A stretch of 64,000 bases of DNA from Streptomyces ficellus (GCF_009739905.1 NZ_CP034279.1:62001-126000), one strand, 5' to 3'; positions 32,505 through 42,233 are shown, numbered from the stretch's first letter. The notes: generated by a model from the letters alone, not told the origin. Made by a program: numbers and translations.

Positions 32505-34046
32505 ATGAGGACCGTACCGGGGCGTACGGACCACGTGGTGGTCGTGGGGGCCGGGTTGGCCGGCCTGTCCGCCGCGCTGCACCTGCTGGGTGCGGGGCGG
32601 CGGGTCACGGTGGTGGAGCGGTGCGCCGTGCCGGGCGGGCGGGCCGGTCTGGAGACGCGCGGCGGGTACCGCATGGACACCGGCCCGACCGTGCTCACCA
32701 TGCCCGACCTGGTGGAGGAGGCGTTCGCGGCCGTCGGTGCGCGGATGCGCGACCGGCTGGACCTGGTGCCCCTGCACCCGGCCTACCGGGCGCGGTTCGC
32801 GGACGGTTCGGCGCTGGCGGTGCACACCGGCGCGGAGGCGATGGCCGCCGAGGTGGAACGGTTCGCCGGGGCCCGGGAGGCGCTGGGGTACCTGCGGCTG
32901 CGGGAGTGGCTGGAGCGGCTCTACCGGGCGCAGATGCGCCGGTTCATCGACGTCAACTTCGACTCGCCGTTCCAGTTGTTCGGCGCCGACCTGGCCCGCC
33001 TCGCCGCGCTGGGGGGCTTCGGCCGGCTGGACGGCAGGATCGGCCGGTTCCTGTCCGACGAGCGGCTGCGCCGGGTGTTCTCCTTCCAGGCGCTGTACGC
33101 GGGTGTCCCGCCGGCCCGGGCGCTGGCCGCGTACGCCGTGATCGCCTACATGGACACGGTGGCCGGGGTGTTCTTCCCCCGGGGCGGGATGCACGCCCTG
33201 CCGCGTGCCCTGGCGGACGCGGCGGCCGGGGCGGGCGCGGAGTTCCGGTACGAGGAGAGCGTCACCCGCCTGGAGCGGTCCGGGAGCAGGGTCACCGCCG
33301 TCGTCACCGACCGGGGCCGGGTGCCGTGCGACGCGGTGGTCCTGACGGCCGACCTGCCGGTCGCGTACGGGTTGCTGGGCCGCCGGCCGCGCCGGCCGCT
33401 GCGACTGCGCCACTCCCCCTCCGCGGTGGTCCTGCACCTGGGGACGGACCGGTCCTGGCCGGACCTGGGGCACCACACCCTGTCGTTCGGGGCGGCCTGG
33501 GCCCGCACCTTCGGGGAGATCACCCGCACGGGCCGGCTGATGTCGGACCCGTCCCTGCTCATCACCCGGCCCACGGCCACCGATCCGTCCCTGGCGCCGC
33601 CCGGCCGGCATCTGCACTACGTCCTCGCGCCCTGCCCGAACACCGACATCGGGCCCGGCGCGCGCGAGTGGCGGGACCTGGCCCCGCGTTACCGCGACGC
33701 GCTCCTCACCGAGCTGGAGCGGCGGGGCCTGACCGGGCTCGGCAGCTGTGTGGAGGAGGAGCTGCTGGTGACGCCCGCCGACTGGACCGCGTCCGGACAC
33801 GCCGCGGGCACCCCGTTCTCCGCCGCCCACACCTTCGCGCAGACCGGCCCGTTCCGGCCGCGCAATTTCGTCCGGGGCACCGACAACGCGGTGCTCGCCG
33901 GGTGCGGCACCACGCCGGGGGTGGGGGTGCCCACCGTGCTGCTGTCCGGGAAGCTCGCCGCCGCCCGGATCACCGGAGGGCGGACGCGGCCGGCCGGGAC
34001 GCGCCACCCGCGGTCCGCGGACACAGCCACGACGGAGGCCGTATGA
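32505..34046 (+). CDS. crtI: phytoene desaturase CrtI
   Basis: A 513-residue FAD enzyme. The dinucleotide motif [16 protein letters not shown] is at about 12-27, GGRAG and [11 protein letters not shown] follow, and the C-terminus has the bacterial-type signature [18 protein letters not shown]. CrtI desaturates phytoene in steps to lycopene at the membrane. ATG 32505 has GAGGGG about seven bases upstream. Its stop overlaps the crtB start (ATGA), and crtB overlaps the Rieske gene, so the three form one operon. The last 20 residues are an Arg/Thr-rich tail. Confidence 0.93.
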   Translation: MRTVPGRTDHVVVVGAGLAGLSAALHLLGAGRRVTVVERCAVPGGRAGLETRGGYRMDTGPTVLTMPDLVEEAFAAVGARMRDRLDLVPLHPAYRARFADGSALAVHTGAEAMAAEVERFAGAREALGYLRLREWLERLYRAQMRRFIDVNFDSPFQLFGADLARLAALGGFGRLDGRIGRFLSDERLRRVFSFQALYAGVPPARALAAYAVIAYMDTVAGVFFPRGGMHALPRALADAAAGAGAEFRYEESVTRLERSGSRVTAVVTDRGRVPCDAVVLTADLPVAYGLLGRRPRRPLRLRHSPSAVVLHLGTDRSWPDLGHHTLSFGAAWARTFGEITRTGRLMSDPSLLITRPTATDPSLAPPGRHLHYVLAPCPNTDIGPGAREWRDLAPRYRDALLTELERRGLTGLGSCVEEELLVTPADWTASGHAAGTPFSAAHTFAQTGPFRPRNFVRGTDNAVLAGCGTTPGVGVPTVLLSGKLAAARITGGRTRPAGTRHPRSADTATTEAV

Positions 34047-35011
34047 CGGTGCGTGAACTGGACGCGGCGGGGATCACCGACCCTCAGCTGCGCCTCGCCT
34101 ACACCCGCTCCCGCCATCTGAACGCGCGTCACGGCCGGACGTACTTCCTGGCCACCCGGCTGCTGCCGCCCGAGCGGCGCCCGGCGGTGCACGCACTGTA
34201 CGGGTTCGCGCGGCGGGCCGACGACATCGTGGACGACCTGGGTGACACGGCGACCACCGGGGAGCGGGCCGCGGCGCTGCGGGAGCTGGAGGCCCGGCTG
34301 GACGCGGCGCTGGCCGGGGCCCCGGTGCGGGAGCCGGTCGTGCGGGCACTCGCGCACACGGCCGGGGCGTACGCCATCGACCCCTCCTTCTTCCGGGACT
34401 TCCTGGTGTCCATGCGGGCGGACCTGGTGGTGACCGACTACGCCACGTACGACGAACTGCGCGCCTACATGCACGGGTCGGCGGCCGTCATCGGGCTCCA
34501 GATGCTGCCGGTGCTCGGCACGGTCGTGCCGCGCGAGGAGGCCGCGCCGCACGCCGCGGCGCTGGGTCTGGCGTTCCAGCTGACCAACTTCGTGCGGGAC
34601 GTGGGCGAGGACCTGGACCGGGGCAGGGTCTACCTGCCGGCCGATCTCCTCGCGGCCCACGGCGCGCACCGGGAGCTGCTGCTGTGGAGCAGGCGCACCG
34701 GCCGCCGGGACGCCAGGATCGTCTCGGCGCTGGCGGCCGCGGCCGCGCTCACCCGGGACGTGTACCGGGAGGCGGCGCCCGGTCTCGCCATGCTGGACCC
34801 GGTGTCCCGGCCGTGCGTGCGGGCGGCGTTCGTGCTGTACGGCGAGATCCTGGACGCCGTCCGGCGGGACGGCTGGTCCTCGGTGCACCGGCGTGCGGCG
34901 GTGCCGCGGCGGCGGCGCGCGGTGGTGGCCGCGGGCGGGGTGGCGCGGGTGGCGGCCGCCCGGCTCGGCTCGACCGTGCGCGGGGCGACGGTCCGCGGGG
35001 CGGCGTCGTGA
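34043..35011 (+). CDS. crtB: phytoene synthase CrtB
   Basis: A 322-residue squalene/phytoene synthase. The two Asp-rich motifs that bind the diphosphates through magnesium are DDIVDD (60-65) and [18 protein letters not shown] (about 180-197). It joins two GGPP molecules to make phytoene. GGAGG lies four to five bases before ATG 34043, inside the end of crtI. The C-terminal 30 residues are Arg/Ala-rich and run into the next gene by a GTGA overlap. No GGPP synthase gene is in the window, so its substrate must come from elsewhere. Confidence 0.95.
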   Translation: MTVRELDAAGITDPQLRLAYTRSRHLNARHGRTYFLATRLLPPERRPAVHALYGFARRADDIVDDLGDTATTGERAAALRELEARLDAALAGAPVREPVVRALAHTAGAYAIDPSFFRDFLVSMRADLVVTDYATYDELRAYMHGSAAVIGLQMLPVLGTVVPREEAAPHAAALGLAFQLTNFVRDVGEDLDRGRVYLPADLLAAHGAHRELLLWSRRTGRRDARIVSALAAAAALTRDVYREAAPGLAMLDPVSRPCVRAAFVLYGEILDAVRRDGWSSVHRRAAVPRRRRAVVAAGGVARVAAARLGSTVRGATVRGAAS

Positions 35012-36006
35012 GGCCCCGGGGTTCGCGCGGGGGCCGGTTCCCGCTCGCGCTGCGCCGGTCGTCCGTCGCCTGGGAGCGGCAGCGGCCCACGTGGCGCGAC
35101 GCCCGGCCCGGGCTGATCGCGGGCGCGCTGAAGCGGGCGAGCGGCCGGCCGTCCGGGAACTGGTACGTGCTGGGCGCCTCCCGGGCCCTGGTGGCCGACC
35201 GGCCGCTGGGCCTGACCGTGGCCGGGCAGGAGGTGGTCGCCTGGCGCGGGGCGGACGGCCGGGTGCACGCGGGCCCCGGGGCCTGCCCGCACCTCGGGGC
35301 GCCGCTGGGTGAGGCGCGGGTGCGGTGCGGCACGCTCGTGTGCCACTGGCACGGGCTGGCCCTGGACGGCGGCCCGTTCGCCGGCTGGGAGCCGTTCCCC
35401 GCGTACGACGACGGGGTGCTGATGTGGGTGCGGCTCGACCGGTGCGGTGGCGAGGAACCGACGGAACGGCCCCGCGTGCCGGTGCGCCCGGACCCGGCCG
35501 GGGCGGTCGCCGCGGTGTGGTCGGGGGTGGGGCGGTGCGAGCCGGAGGACGTGGTCGCCAACCGCCTCGACCCGTGGCACGGTGCCTGGTTCCACCCGTA
35601 CTCCTTCGTCGACCTGACCGTGCTGGACAGCGGCGAGGACGAGGACGCCTTCCTGGTCGACGTCTCCTTCCGGCTGGCCGGCCGGGTGGTGGTGCCGGTG
35701 CGGGCGCGGTTCACGGCACCGGGGCCGCGGACGGTCGTGATGGAGATCGAGGAGGGCGAGGGGTGCGGCTCGGTCGTCGAGACGCATGCCACGCCGCTCG
35801 GTCCCGACTCCACGGGGCAGCCCCGGACAGCCGTGGTGGAGGCGGTCGTCGCCGCCTCGGACCGGCGGGGCTTCGCCGTCGCGCGGGCCGCGGCGCCGCT
35901 GGTGCGGCCCCTGATGCGGGCCGCCGCGGGACGGCTGTGGCGCGACGACCTGGCGTACGCGGAGAGGCGCTGGGAGCTGCGCTCGTCGGGGCGGTTCCCG
36001 GGCTGA
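35008..36006 (+). CDS. Rieske [2Fe-2S] protein (DUF5914-type) in the carotenoid operon
   Basis: A 332-residue protein. After an Arg-rich start, a Rieske domain covers about 50-135 with CPH (C93, H95) and CHWH (C112, H115) as cluster ligands. The C-terminal part (about 160-330) resembles the DUF5914/ring-hydroxylase-like region, with [14 protein letters not shown] as a possible mononuclear-iron His region. Rieske oxygenases hydroxylate or desaturate rings, so it may tailor the carotenoid; no reaction is proven. Its start GTG 35008 overlaps the crtB stop. It ends at a hairpin shared with crtU. Confidence 0.82.
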   Translation: MRPRGSRGGRFPLALRRSSVAWERQRPTWRDARPGLIAGALKRASGRPSGNWYVLGASRALVADRPLGLTVAGQEVVAWRGADGRVHAGPGACPHLGAPLGEARVRCGTLVCHWHGLALDGGPFAGWEPFPAYDDGVLMWVRLDRCGGEEPTERPRVPVRPDPAGAVAAVWSGVGRCEPEDVVANRLDPWHGAWFHPYSFVDLTVLDSGEDEDAFLVDVSFRLAGRVVVPVRARFTAPGPRTVVMEIEEGEGCGSVVETHATPLGPDSTGQPRTAVVEAVVAASDRRGFAVARAAAPLVRPLMRAAAGRLWRDDLAYAERRWELRSSGRFPG

Positions 36007-36007
36007 G

Positions 36008-36023
36008 CCCCGCCGTGGCGGGG
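36008..36023. terminator. hairpin between Rieske gene and crtU
   Basis: CCCCGCC and GGCGGGG pair with a GT loop right after the Rieske stop at 36006, ten bases before the crtU stop. It may serve both convergent operons. Confidence 0.6.
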
Positions 36024-36033
36024 GGTGAACCTT

Positions 36034-37740
36034 TCAGTCGGCGGCGAACCGGGCCAGGGCGCGCAGGGGTGCCGAGCGGCCGCGCGGGGGGACGGTCCAC
36101 AGGGTCTGCCCGCGCACGCCCCACCGTTCCAGCAGGGCGTTCGCGGCCAGGAAGCCGCTGGTGGCGGCCCGTTCCATGAGCGCCACGGGAAGTCCGGTAC
36201 GCACCAGGTCGCCCGCCACCATCACGGCCGGGTCCGGGGTGCGCACGGTGGGGCGGTCCCGGTAGCCGCCCACGGGGAAGTGGGGGCAGTCGGCGCGCCA
36301 TTCGTGGCGCTCGTCGACGATCAGGGCGTCCCGGGTCTCGGGGTACAGGGAGCGCAGCCGGGTCAGCATCCGCTCCTGGAAGCCGGGGCGGTGGATGCCG
36401 GGTGCGGTGGCGTACGCGTGGAGCTCGACCACGCTGCCCCCGGTGCGGGCCGCCCAGCGTGCCGCTTCGCCCTCCCAGCGTTCCAGGACGCTGACGTTGT
36501 CGAGGCCGTCGTAGCCGCTGGTGCCGAGGAAACCGGCGCGGTTGCGGTCGACGGGGCGGTCCAGCCAGTAGCGGGAGACGAGGAACGGGGGCGCCGTGCG
36601 CAGGCGGCGGATCCGGGTGCGCCAGGCCCGGTCGCCCAGCCGGGGCGACTGTGCGACGAGGCGCCGCAGACCGGCCGTGTCGAGGGCGAGGACCACGGCG
36701 TCGTGATGGTCGGCCCGGCCCGCCGCCGAGACGGTGAACCCGCCGTGCGGGGCGGGTTCGACGGTGTCGACCGCCCGGCCTTCGAGCAACTGGACGCCGT
36801 GCCCGGCGAGGTAGTCGCCGAGGGGCTCCCACAGGGCTTGCGGGAAGGGCTCGTCGGGCACGTCGAAGAGCAGGCCCTCGCTGGAGCCGAGGAAGTAGAT
36901 GTGGAACATCAGCGCCAGTTCGGCCGCCGACAGGGTCCGCGGGTGGACGAAGAAGCTGCGGGAGAAGACCTCGAAGGCCAGGTGGTGCGCGGCTTCGGGG
37001 AAGCGGATGCGTTTCAGCAGGTCCAGGGCGCTGGTGTCGTCGAGCCGCCGGTAGACGTCGGGTACGCGGACGTCGAACAGGGGCAGCGCCTCGCGCGGGT
37101 TCATGCCGGCCAGGTCGGCCGCCCGGAAGCTCGGGCTGAGCGCGGCGAACGCGACGGCGTTCCACGGCGGGGTGCGCGGGATGCGGGCGAAGCTGTCGCG
37201 CAGCCCGCCGCTGTGCCACAGGGGGTAGTCGGGCAGGGCGCGCAGCCGGTCGAGCCCCGGGTCGGCCCGCCGCAACAGGCCGCGCAGGTTGTAGTACTGG
37301 CGGAAGAAGGCGTGGAAGCCGCGGCTCATGGTCGCCGTGCTGCCGTCGGCGAGCGTCACCGGCCGACCCGCGAGCCGCCCGCCGAGCTGCTGTTCGCGTT
37401 CGTAGAGGGTGACGTGCACGCCGCGTTCGGCCAGCGCGGTGGCGGTGGCCAGGCCGGCGATGCCGCCTCCGACGACCGCCGTGCGGGGTGCCTCGCCCAT
37501 GACGCGTGGCCGGCCGGGCCGCGGGGTGATGACACGAGCCTTGCGGTCGCGGCCCCGCCGGGGCGCGGACCCGGGTCGCGGGCCAGGGGGCCGGCCCGTT
37601 CGGCGTTCGTCGCGCGGCGGCGCGGTCAGGGGCGTGTGCGGTTCGTCGTGCGGCGCGGTCATGGACGGTTCCTCTGTCGCCGGCCGTTCGTCGTGCGGCG
37701 CGGTGCGGTCCGGGTGCCGTTCGTCGTGCGGCGCGGTCAT
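36034..37740 (-). CDS. crtU: carotene desaturase/methyltransferase CrtU (isorenieratene synthase-like)
   Basis: An FAD protein whose core starts at TAVVGGGIAGLATATALAERG. SRGFHAFFRQYYNLRGLLRR, LMFHIYFLGSSEGLLFD and VMVAGDLVRTGLPVALMERA are typical of CrtU, which converts beta-ionone rings to aromatic phi rings. Three in-frame ATGs are possible: 37740 (568 residues; overlaps the crtY stop as ATGA, AAAGGA upstream), 37662 (same RBS-start context by duplication) and 37500 (488 residues; no RBS). The residues before the core are repeats of TAPHDE, made by a duplicated junction. I chose the first because of coupling; the core alone is the functional part. Confidence 0.85.
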   Translation of the reverse strand: MTAPHDERHPDRTAPHDERPATEEPSMTAPHDEPHTPLTAPPRDERRTGRPPGPRPGSAPRRGRDRKARVITPRPGRPRVMGEAPRTAVVGGGIAGLATATALAERGVHVTLYEREQQLGGRLAGRPVTLADGSTATMSRGFHAFFRQYYNLRGLLRRADPGLDRLRALPDYPLWHSGGLRDSFARIPRTPPWNAVAFAALSPSFRAADLAGMNPREALPLFDVRVPDVYRRLDDTSALDLLKRIRFPEAAHHLAFEVFSRSFFVHPRTLSAAELALMFHIYFLGSSEGLLFDVPDEPFPQALWEPLGDYLAGHGVQLLEGRAVDTVEPAPHGGFTVSAAGRADHHDAVVLALDTAGLRRLVAQSPRLGDRAWRTRIRRLRTAPPFLVSRYWLDRPVDRNRAGFLGTSGYDGLDNVSVLERWEGEAARWAARTGGSVVELHAYATAPGIHRPGFQERMLTRLRSLYPETRDALIVDERHEWRADCPHFPVGGYRDRPTVRTPDPAVMVAGDLVRTGLPVALMERAATSGFLAANALLERWGVRGQTLWTVPPRGRSAPLRALARFAAD

Positions 37741-37763
37741 GGGCGGTTCCTTTGTCGGCGGCC
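37641..37763. repeat. duplicated crtY-crtU junction
   Basis: 37641-37685 and 37719-37763 are 45-bp copies identical at 42 positions; each includes an AGGA ribosome site and an ATG in the same frame of crtU. A partial third copy (19 bp) begins at 37686. Confidence 0.88.
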
Positions 37764-38981
37764 GGCCGGAGTGTGGCGGCGGGGCAGGACGGGCAGTTCG
37801 GCGACGGTGCGCAGCATGGGCAGGACGGGGGTGCGCAGTCCGATGCCGAGTTCTTCGAGCGGGTGCGTCTCGCCGTCGAGGAAGCGCAGCAGGCGTTCGG
37901 TGGGCACGGTGCGGAAGAGGCCGGTGAAGAACGCGGGTCCGTCGACCCGTCCCGTGTCGAGCGCGCGCAGCACCACGGCGTCCATGGCCAAGGATCTGGC
38001 CGGGTGCGCGGCGGGCGGCAGGGGGAGGCGGCCGTGGCGCAGGGCGTCGGCGACGGCGCGGGTCTGCCGCTGCAGGCCGGCGAAGGTGTAGCCGGTGGAG
38101 GGGCGGGTCGCACCGCCCGCGGCGCCGATCCGGAACACCGAGCGGCCCGCGCGGCGCCGGTGGCGCCCGTCGCCCATCGGGATCACCCCGCGCTCGGTGC
38201 CGGTCACCTCGTACCGCCGGACGCCGAGCACGTCGTGCAGGTAGTGGCGCAGGGCGCGGTCGTAGCCGGAGGGGCGGAGGGGCGCGGCGGAGAATTCGGT
38301 GTACTCGACGAGGGCCCGGTGGGTGCCGATCGGCAGGACGTACCCGAAGGCGAGTCCGTGGTGGGGCTGCGGCACACGGAAGTCCATCAGTTCCACGGTC
38401 GCGGGGTCGAACACCGGTCGCTCGCTGTGCAGGAACCAGCCCTGGAAATGCTGGAGGAGGAGGGTGCGGGCGGGGGGCGGGCGCCGCGGCGGGCGTGAGT
38501 CGAAGACCCATCGGGCACGCACCCGCAGGTGACGGCCGTCGGCGGTGACACCGAGCACATCGGCTCCGTCGGGCCGGTCGAGGACGGCCCGGACGGCGGC
38601 CTCGACGCGGTTGACTGCCCCGATGCGTTCTCCGACGGCGCGGGTGAAGACGTCCGAGCGGAGCATCTTGTAGCGCAGCGGACCCGGGCTGCCGGTGAAG
38701 GTCCCGCCGTCCGGGCCGCGTACCCGGAGCCGGTCCCAGCACCGGACCAGCAGGTCGTCCCAGTCGCCGCCCGGCTCCTCCCAGTAGCACCAGGTGCGTT
38801 CGGGGGGCCGGAGGGGTCCGGCCGGCGCGTCGATCAGCGTGATGTCCGCCGGCCGGGGGCCGCCGGGTCCCGCCGCGCACAGGTGGTGGGCCAGCGACAG
38901 TCCCGCGGCCCCGGCGCCGACGACCGCCACCTCCGTGTCGACCACCGGCCGCGTGTCGCGGTCGTCGTCCGTCCCTGCCAC
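37737..38981 (-). CDS. crtY: lycopene cyclase CrtY
   Basis: A 414-residue FAD-dependent lycopene beta-cyclase. VAVVGAGAAGLSLAHHL is the nucleotide motif; ERTWCYWEE, RYKMLRSDVF, LQHFQGWF, LMDFRVPQ, FGYVLPIG and RIGAAGGATRPSTGYTF are the CrtY family motifs. It closes both ends of lycopene to beta-carotene rings without net redox change. GTG 38981 is chosen because GGAGGAG lies six bases before it; an in-frame ATG at 39095 would add an unstructured start. Its end overlaps crtU (ATGA), so cyclisation and aromatisation genes are co-translated. Confidence 0.93.
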   Translation of the reverse strand: MAGTDDDRDTRPVVDTEVAVVGAGAAGLSLAHHLCAAGPGGPRPADITLIDAPAGPLRPPERTWCYWEEPGGDWDDLLVRCWDRLRVRGPDGGTFTGSPGPLRYKMLRSDVFTRAVGERIGAVNRVEAAVRAVLDRPDGADVLGVTADGRHLRVRARWVFDSRPPRRPPPARTLLLQHFQGWFLHSERPVFDPATVELMDFRVPQPHHGLAFGYVLPIGTHRALVEYTEFSAAPLRPSGYDRALRHYLHDVLGVRRYEVTGTERGVIPMGDGRHRRRAGRSVFRIGAAGGATRPSTGYTFAGLQRQTRAVADALRHGRLPLPPAAHPARSLAMDAVVLRALDTGRVDGPAFFTGLFRTVPTERLLRFLDGETHPLEELGIGLRTPVLPMLRTVAELPVLPRRHTPAGRRQRNRP

Positions 38982-39207
38982 GGGCGGCTCCTCCTCCTGG
39001 TGCGGCTTCCCCTCCCATTCGGCGGAAGCACGCCGGTTGGATGCGCCCCCGCTCGGCCGGCCGGCGGGGGCGGTGGCGTGCGCCGGTGAGGCCATGGTGC
39101 AGGACGCGGGGGTACGCGGAGGGGCGGCACGCTGGCGCGCTCTGGGCGGGTGCGGCGGCCGACCGCCCCAACCGCACCCGCCACGCGCGCCGGCACTGGT
39201 GGTGCCG

Positions 39208-39930
39208 CTACCGCGGAGGCATCACGCAGAACTCGTTGCCGTCGGGGTCGGCCATCACGACCCACTCCACATCACTCTGGCCTATGTCGATCCGCTTCGC
39301 TCCCAGGGAGACGAGGCGTTCGACCTCCGCCTGCTGGTCGACGCCGGCAGGGGGCGCGACATCGAAGTGGAGCCGGTTCTTCCCCACCTTGCGCGCCACC
39401 GGCGGACCGCCCCAGGTGATCTTCGGGCCGCCGTGGGGCGAGCGGATCGCCGTTTCCTCGTCCTGGTCCCAGACCAGCGGCCAGCCGAGCGCCTGGCTCC
39501 AGAAGTACCCGACCTCCTGCGAACCGTCGCTCGCGAGCGCTCCGAGGAAACCGCAGTCGGCGAGGAACGTGTTGCCCGCCCCCAGGACGCAGAACTCGTT
39601 GCCTTCCGGGTCGGCGAGCACCACATGGCCCTCTTCCGGGCGCTGGCCGATGTCGATGTGGCGTGCGCCGAGTTCCAGCGCCGTCGCCACCGTCCGGCGC
39701 TGGTCCTCGGGGGACGTGCTCGTCAGGTCGAAGTGGGTCTGGTTGGGACCGGCCTTCCGCTCCTCGCTGCCCACGAACCGCAGGTGGAACCCGGTGTCGT
39801 CGTTCGGTGCCAGGGAGATGGCGTCGTGGGGGTCGTCGGCCGGTTCCCAGCCCAGGACACCTGCCCAGAAGTGGGAGAGACGGAGCGGGTCGTGCGCGTC
39901 GAAGCAGAGCGCGAGGAGCTGAGAGGTCAT
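39208..39930 (-). CDS. VOC (glyoxalase/bleomycin-resistance) family protein
   Basis: A 240-residue protein with two VOC units of about 115 residues each, both ending in the same pattern: HVVLADPEGNEFCVLG and WVVMADPDGNEFCVMPP. The conserved Glu in GNEF and His in the first strand are metal ligands in active VOC enzymes. Such tandem proteins bind or detoxify small molecules, sometimes antibiotics; the substrate is unknown. ATG 39930 with GAGAGG nearby is preferred to the upstream Met at 40005, which adds an unstructured leader. Cytoplasmic, stand-alone gene. Confidence 0.9.
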   Translation of the reverse strand: MTSQLLALCFDAHDPLRLSHFWAGVLGWEPADDPHDAISLAPNDDTGFHLRFVGSEERKAGPNQTHFDLTSTSPEDQRRTVATALELGARHIDIGQRPEEGHVVLADPEGNEFCVLGAGNTFLADCGFLGALASDGSQEVGYFWSQALGWPLVWDQDEETAIRSPHGGPKITWGGPPVARKVGKNRLHFDVAPPAGVDQQAEVERLVSLGAKRIDIGQSDVEWVVMADPDGNEFCVMPPR

Positions 39931-40056
39931 CCGGTTCCGTGTCTCCGGTCCTTGATGCGTCGGTGCGGACGGGGGCTGGTCTCCCCCGCCCATGAGCGGC
40001 AGCAACGCTAGGAGCCCGCTCCCGGGGGACGCAACGGGATTACCGGGGCTCCGCTT

Positions 40057-40728
40057 TCAGGGCCCGACGCGCAGGGAGGCGAACGGCGCCCGGTGCTCGG
40101 TGCCGTCCGGGAGCCGCCAGGGAGCGGTGATCCAGGCCTGGGCGGCGTCCGTGGCGGAGTCGGGCGCCGAGAGGTGGAGGAGCCGGGTGAGGGTGAGGGT
40201 CAGGAGGCCGGCGTCCGTGGGGACCCCGATGCCGGTGCTGTCCGGTCCGTCGGTGGCGGTGGCCGGCCCGGTCGGGGAGGCCGGGGTGTCTTCGGCGCCG
40301 TGCCGGGTGACGGTCGGGTCGGGGGCGTCCGACCGGCTCTGCGCCTGGGGCTCGGCACGGCCCTGGAGGAGGGCGAGCAGCTGGACGACGAGGACCGGGT
40401 CGCCGGCGCCGTCGTAGATCCAGCGGCGGCCCAGTACCCCGTGCTCGGACGTCCCGACGAGCGTGTCCTGGCCGTCCCCGGGGGCCGCGAGCGGGGCGCC
40501 CCGGTAGGTGAGCGGGACGAGGTAGGCGGCCGGGCGGTCGCCGGAGGTGTCGGTCACCACCATGAACTCGATGCCCACCTCGCCGTCCGGGTCGTCCAGC
40601 CGGAAGCCACCGGCCACGGCGAGCTCCGGCGCGCTTCCCGTCGGGACGTACCAGGGGCGGGTGGGCAGCCAGGACGTCAGGAGTTCCAGCTTGCCGGGGG
40701 ACATGGTGGTCCGGTGAACGACGGCCAT
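40057..40728 (-). CDS. maltokinase N-terminal cap-like domain protein
   Basis: A 223-residue protein with motifs seen in Streptomyces relatives of the maltokinase N-terminal cap: MSPGKLELLTSWLPTRPWY, GGFRLDDPDGEVGIEFMVVTD, YLVPLTYRGAPL and HGVLGRRWIYDGAGDPVLV. The kinase domain is absent, so it is a free-standing cap of unknown role, perhaps linked to sugar or glycogen metabolism. A variable Pro/Ser-rich stretch (about 120-170) precedes the last strand region. ATG 40728 is chosen because family members begin MAVVHRTT. Confidence 0.83.
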   Translation of the reverse strand: MAVVHRTTMSPGKLELLTSWLPTRPWYVPTGSAPELAVAGGFRLDDPDGEVGIEFMVVTDTSGDRPAAYLVPLTYRGAPLAAPGDGQDTLVGTSEHGVLGRRWIYDGAGDPVLVVQLLALLQGRAEPQAQSRSDAPDPTVTRHGAEDTPASPTGPATATDGPDSTGIGVPTDAGLLTLTLTRLLHLSAPDSATDAAQAWITAPWRLPDGTEHRAPFASLRVGP

Positions 40729-40902
40729 CGTCGGTGATCCTCCCGTTGTCGGTGTGCTCGTGCGACGCACGAACACCACTGGTCACAACGTTACTTGAGG
40801 ACCGCGCGCACGGCCCGAAGCGCTCTGGGAAGCCGCCCCATATCGTGGCAAGATGACCGGAAGAACGGTATCGAGGGTCGGTACTGGTTCTCTGGGGCAT
40901 CA

Positions 40903-41775
40903 ATGAACATCTGGCTCCGTTTCCGCCTCACGGGTGTGGTGGTCGTGACCGGCGTGTCCCTGCTTGCGTGCAGCGGCACCGGCGAGCGCCAGGCCGCGCC
41001 GCCGCCGTCGTCCGCCGCGCCGGGAGCGTCGTCGCCGTCACAACCGGCCCACTCGTCGCCGTCGGCGCAGCCGTCACAGCCGGCGGCCACCACGGGCGGG
41101 CGGACTCCGTCGAAGCCCGCACCGGACGCCTCCACGAGCTCCGGCGCCGGCGGGGTGACACCGGTTCCGGGACTGGGCCGTCTGCAGCCGATATGGCCGT
41201 TCACCACGCCCGCCCAGGTGCAGGCGTGGCAGCGCGACTACCGCAGGGACGGCCACCAGCCCTGGCACCTCGACCCGGAGCAGACCGCGCTGTCCTTCGC
41301 GCGGGGCTATCTGGGCTTCTCGGAGATCGACCGCGTCACCTCACGGACCGTCACCGCCACCCAGGCCCGCATCGGCGTGGGCGTCAGCGGACCGGAGAGT
41401 TCCGGCAGCGCGGCCGTCGTCCGTCTCGTGCGCTACGGCACCGGCCGCGACGCGCCCTGGGAGGTCGTCGGCACCGACGACACGACGTTCTCGCTGACGA
41501 AGCCCGCGTACGGGTCGGTGGTCCGGTCGCCCCTGGCCGTCGGCGGCCGGATCAGCGGGGTGGACGAGAGCCTCCGGATCCAGGTGCGCCAGCCCTCGTC
41601 CCAGAAGCCCCTGGGTGAGTCGTGCTGCGTCCCGGCCGGCGGATCCGGGCAGCCGTGGTCCTCCTCGGTCTCCTTCAAGGGAGCCAAGGACGCGGTGCTG
41701 ACGGTCGTCGCCTCGACGGGCGGGCACATCGCCGAGGTGGAACGCTTCACCGTCACGGCCGTACGTCTCCGCTGA
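40903..41775 (+). CDS. putative lipoprotein of unknown function
   Basis: A 290-residue secreted protein. Residues 1-23 are a lipoprotein signal with lipobox LLAC (Cys 23). Residues 24-75 are a Ser/Pro/Ala-rich tether. The folded part (about 85-290) contains WPFTTPAQVQAWQRDYRRDG, ALSFARGYLGF and a C-terminal immunoglobulin-like repeat region with VGGRISGVDESLRIQV, similar in outline to Gmad2-type domains. It is probably anchored outside the membrane. ATG 40903 has only a weak GGGG upstream. It is divergent from the maltokinase-cap gene. Confidence 0.78.
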   Translation: MNIWLRFRLTGVVVVTGVSLLACSGTGERQAAPPPSSAAPGASSPSQPAHSSPSAQPSQPAATTGGRTPSKPAPDASTSSGAGGVTPVPGLGRLQPIWPFTTPAQVQAWQRDYRRDGHQPWHLDPEQTALSFARGYLGFSEIDRVTSRTVTATQARIGVGVSGPESSGSAAVVRLVRYGTGRDAPWEVVGTDDTTFSLTKPAYGSVVRSPLAVGGRISGVDESLRIQVRQPSSQKPLGESCCVPAGGSGQPWSSSVSFKGAKDAVLTVVASTGGHIAEVERFTVTAVRLR

Positions 41776-41867
41776 CGTCACCGGCGCGCTGCGGGCGCCC
41801 GCAGCGCCGCACGGGATCCGAAGTTCGCGCGGGGTGGGTGTCAGTGGCGCTGGTTACGGTGGTTGCC

Positions 41868-42233
41868 ATGATCGACGCAAATGACGTCCGCCGTATCGCG
41901 ATGGCCCTTCCCGAGACGGTGGAGAAGGAGGCCTGGAACATCCCGACCTTCCGGGTGGCCGGGAAGATGTACGTGACGATCCCCGACGACCAGTCGTCGT
42001 TCGCGGTGCGTTGCCCGCGCCACGAGCGGGCGGAGCTGATCGCCGCCGAGCCGGAGAAGTTCTGGGTGCCGCCGCACGAGGCGAGTTCGGCGTGGGTGCG
42101 GGTGCGGCTCGTCGCGCTGGAGGGCGAGGAGGAGCTGCGTGACATCCTCGTCGACTCCTGGAGACAGGCGGCGCCGGACCGGCTGGTCGAGGAACACCCC
42201 GGCCTCCGGCCCGGTGCCTGGTCCGGCGAGTGA
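41868..42233 (+). CDS. MmcQ/YjbR family protein
   Basis: A 121-residue cytoplasmic protein of the MmcQ/YjbR (CyaY-like, DUF419) fold. Recognisable parts are VRRIAMALPETVEKEAWNIPTFRVAGKMYVTI and KFWVPPHEASSAWVRVRL. The family binds DNA or nucleotides in some members; the function here is unknown. ATG 41868 follows TACGGT by about seven bases and lacks a Shine-Dalgarno, so the mRNA may be leaderless. An in-frame GTG at 41841 is less likely. Confidence 0.9.
   Translation: MIDANDVRRIAMALPETVEKEAWNIPTFRVAGKMYVTIPDDQSSFAVRCPRHERAELIAAEPEKFWVPPHEASSAWVRVRLVALEGEEELRDILVDSWRQAAPDRLVEEHPGLRPGAWSGE

Noticed and set aside
36034..39177. One long continuous minus-strand frame across crtU and the crtY region
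   Set aside because: CrtY is read in another frame with all motifs. The open frame upstream of crtU is a high-GC artefact.
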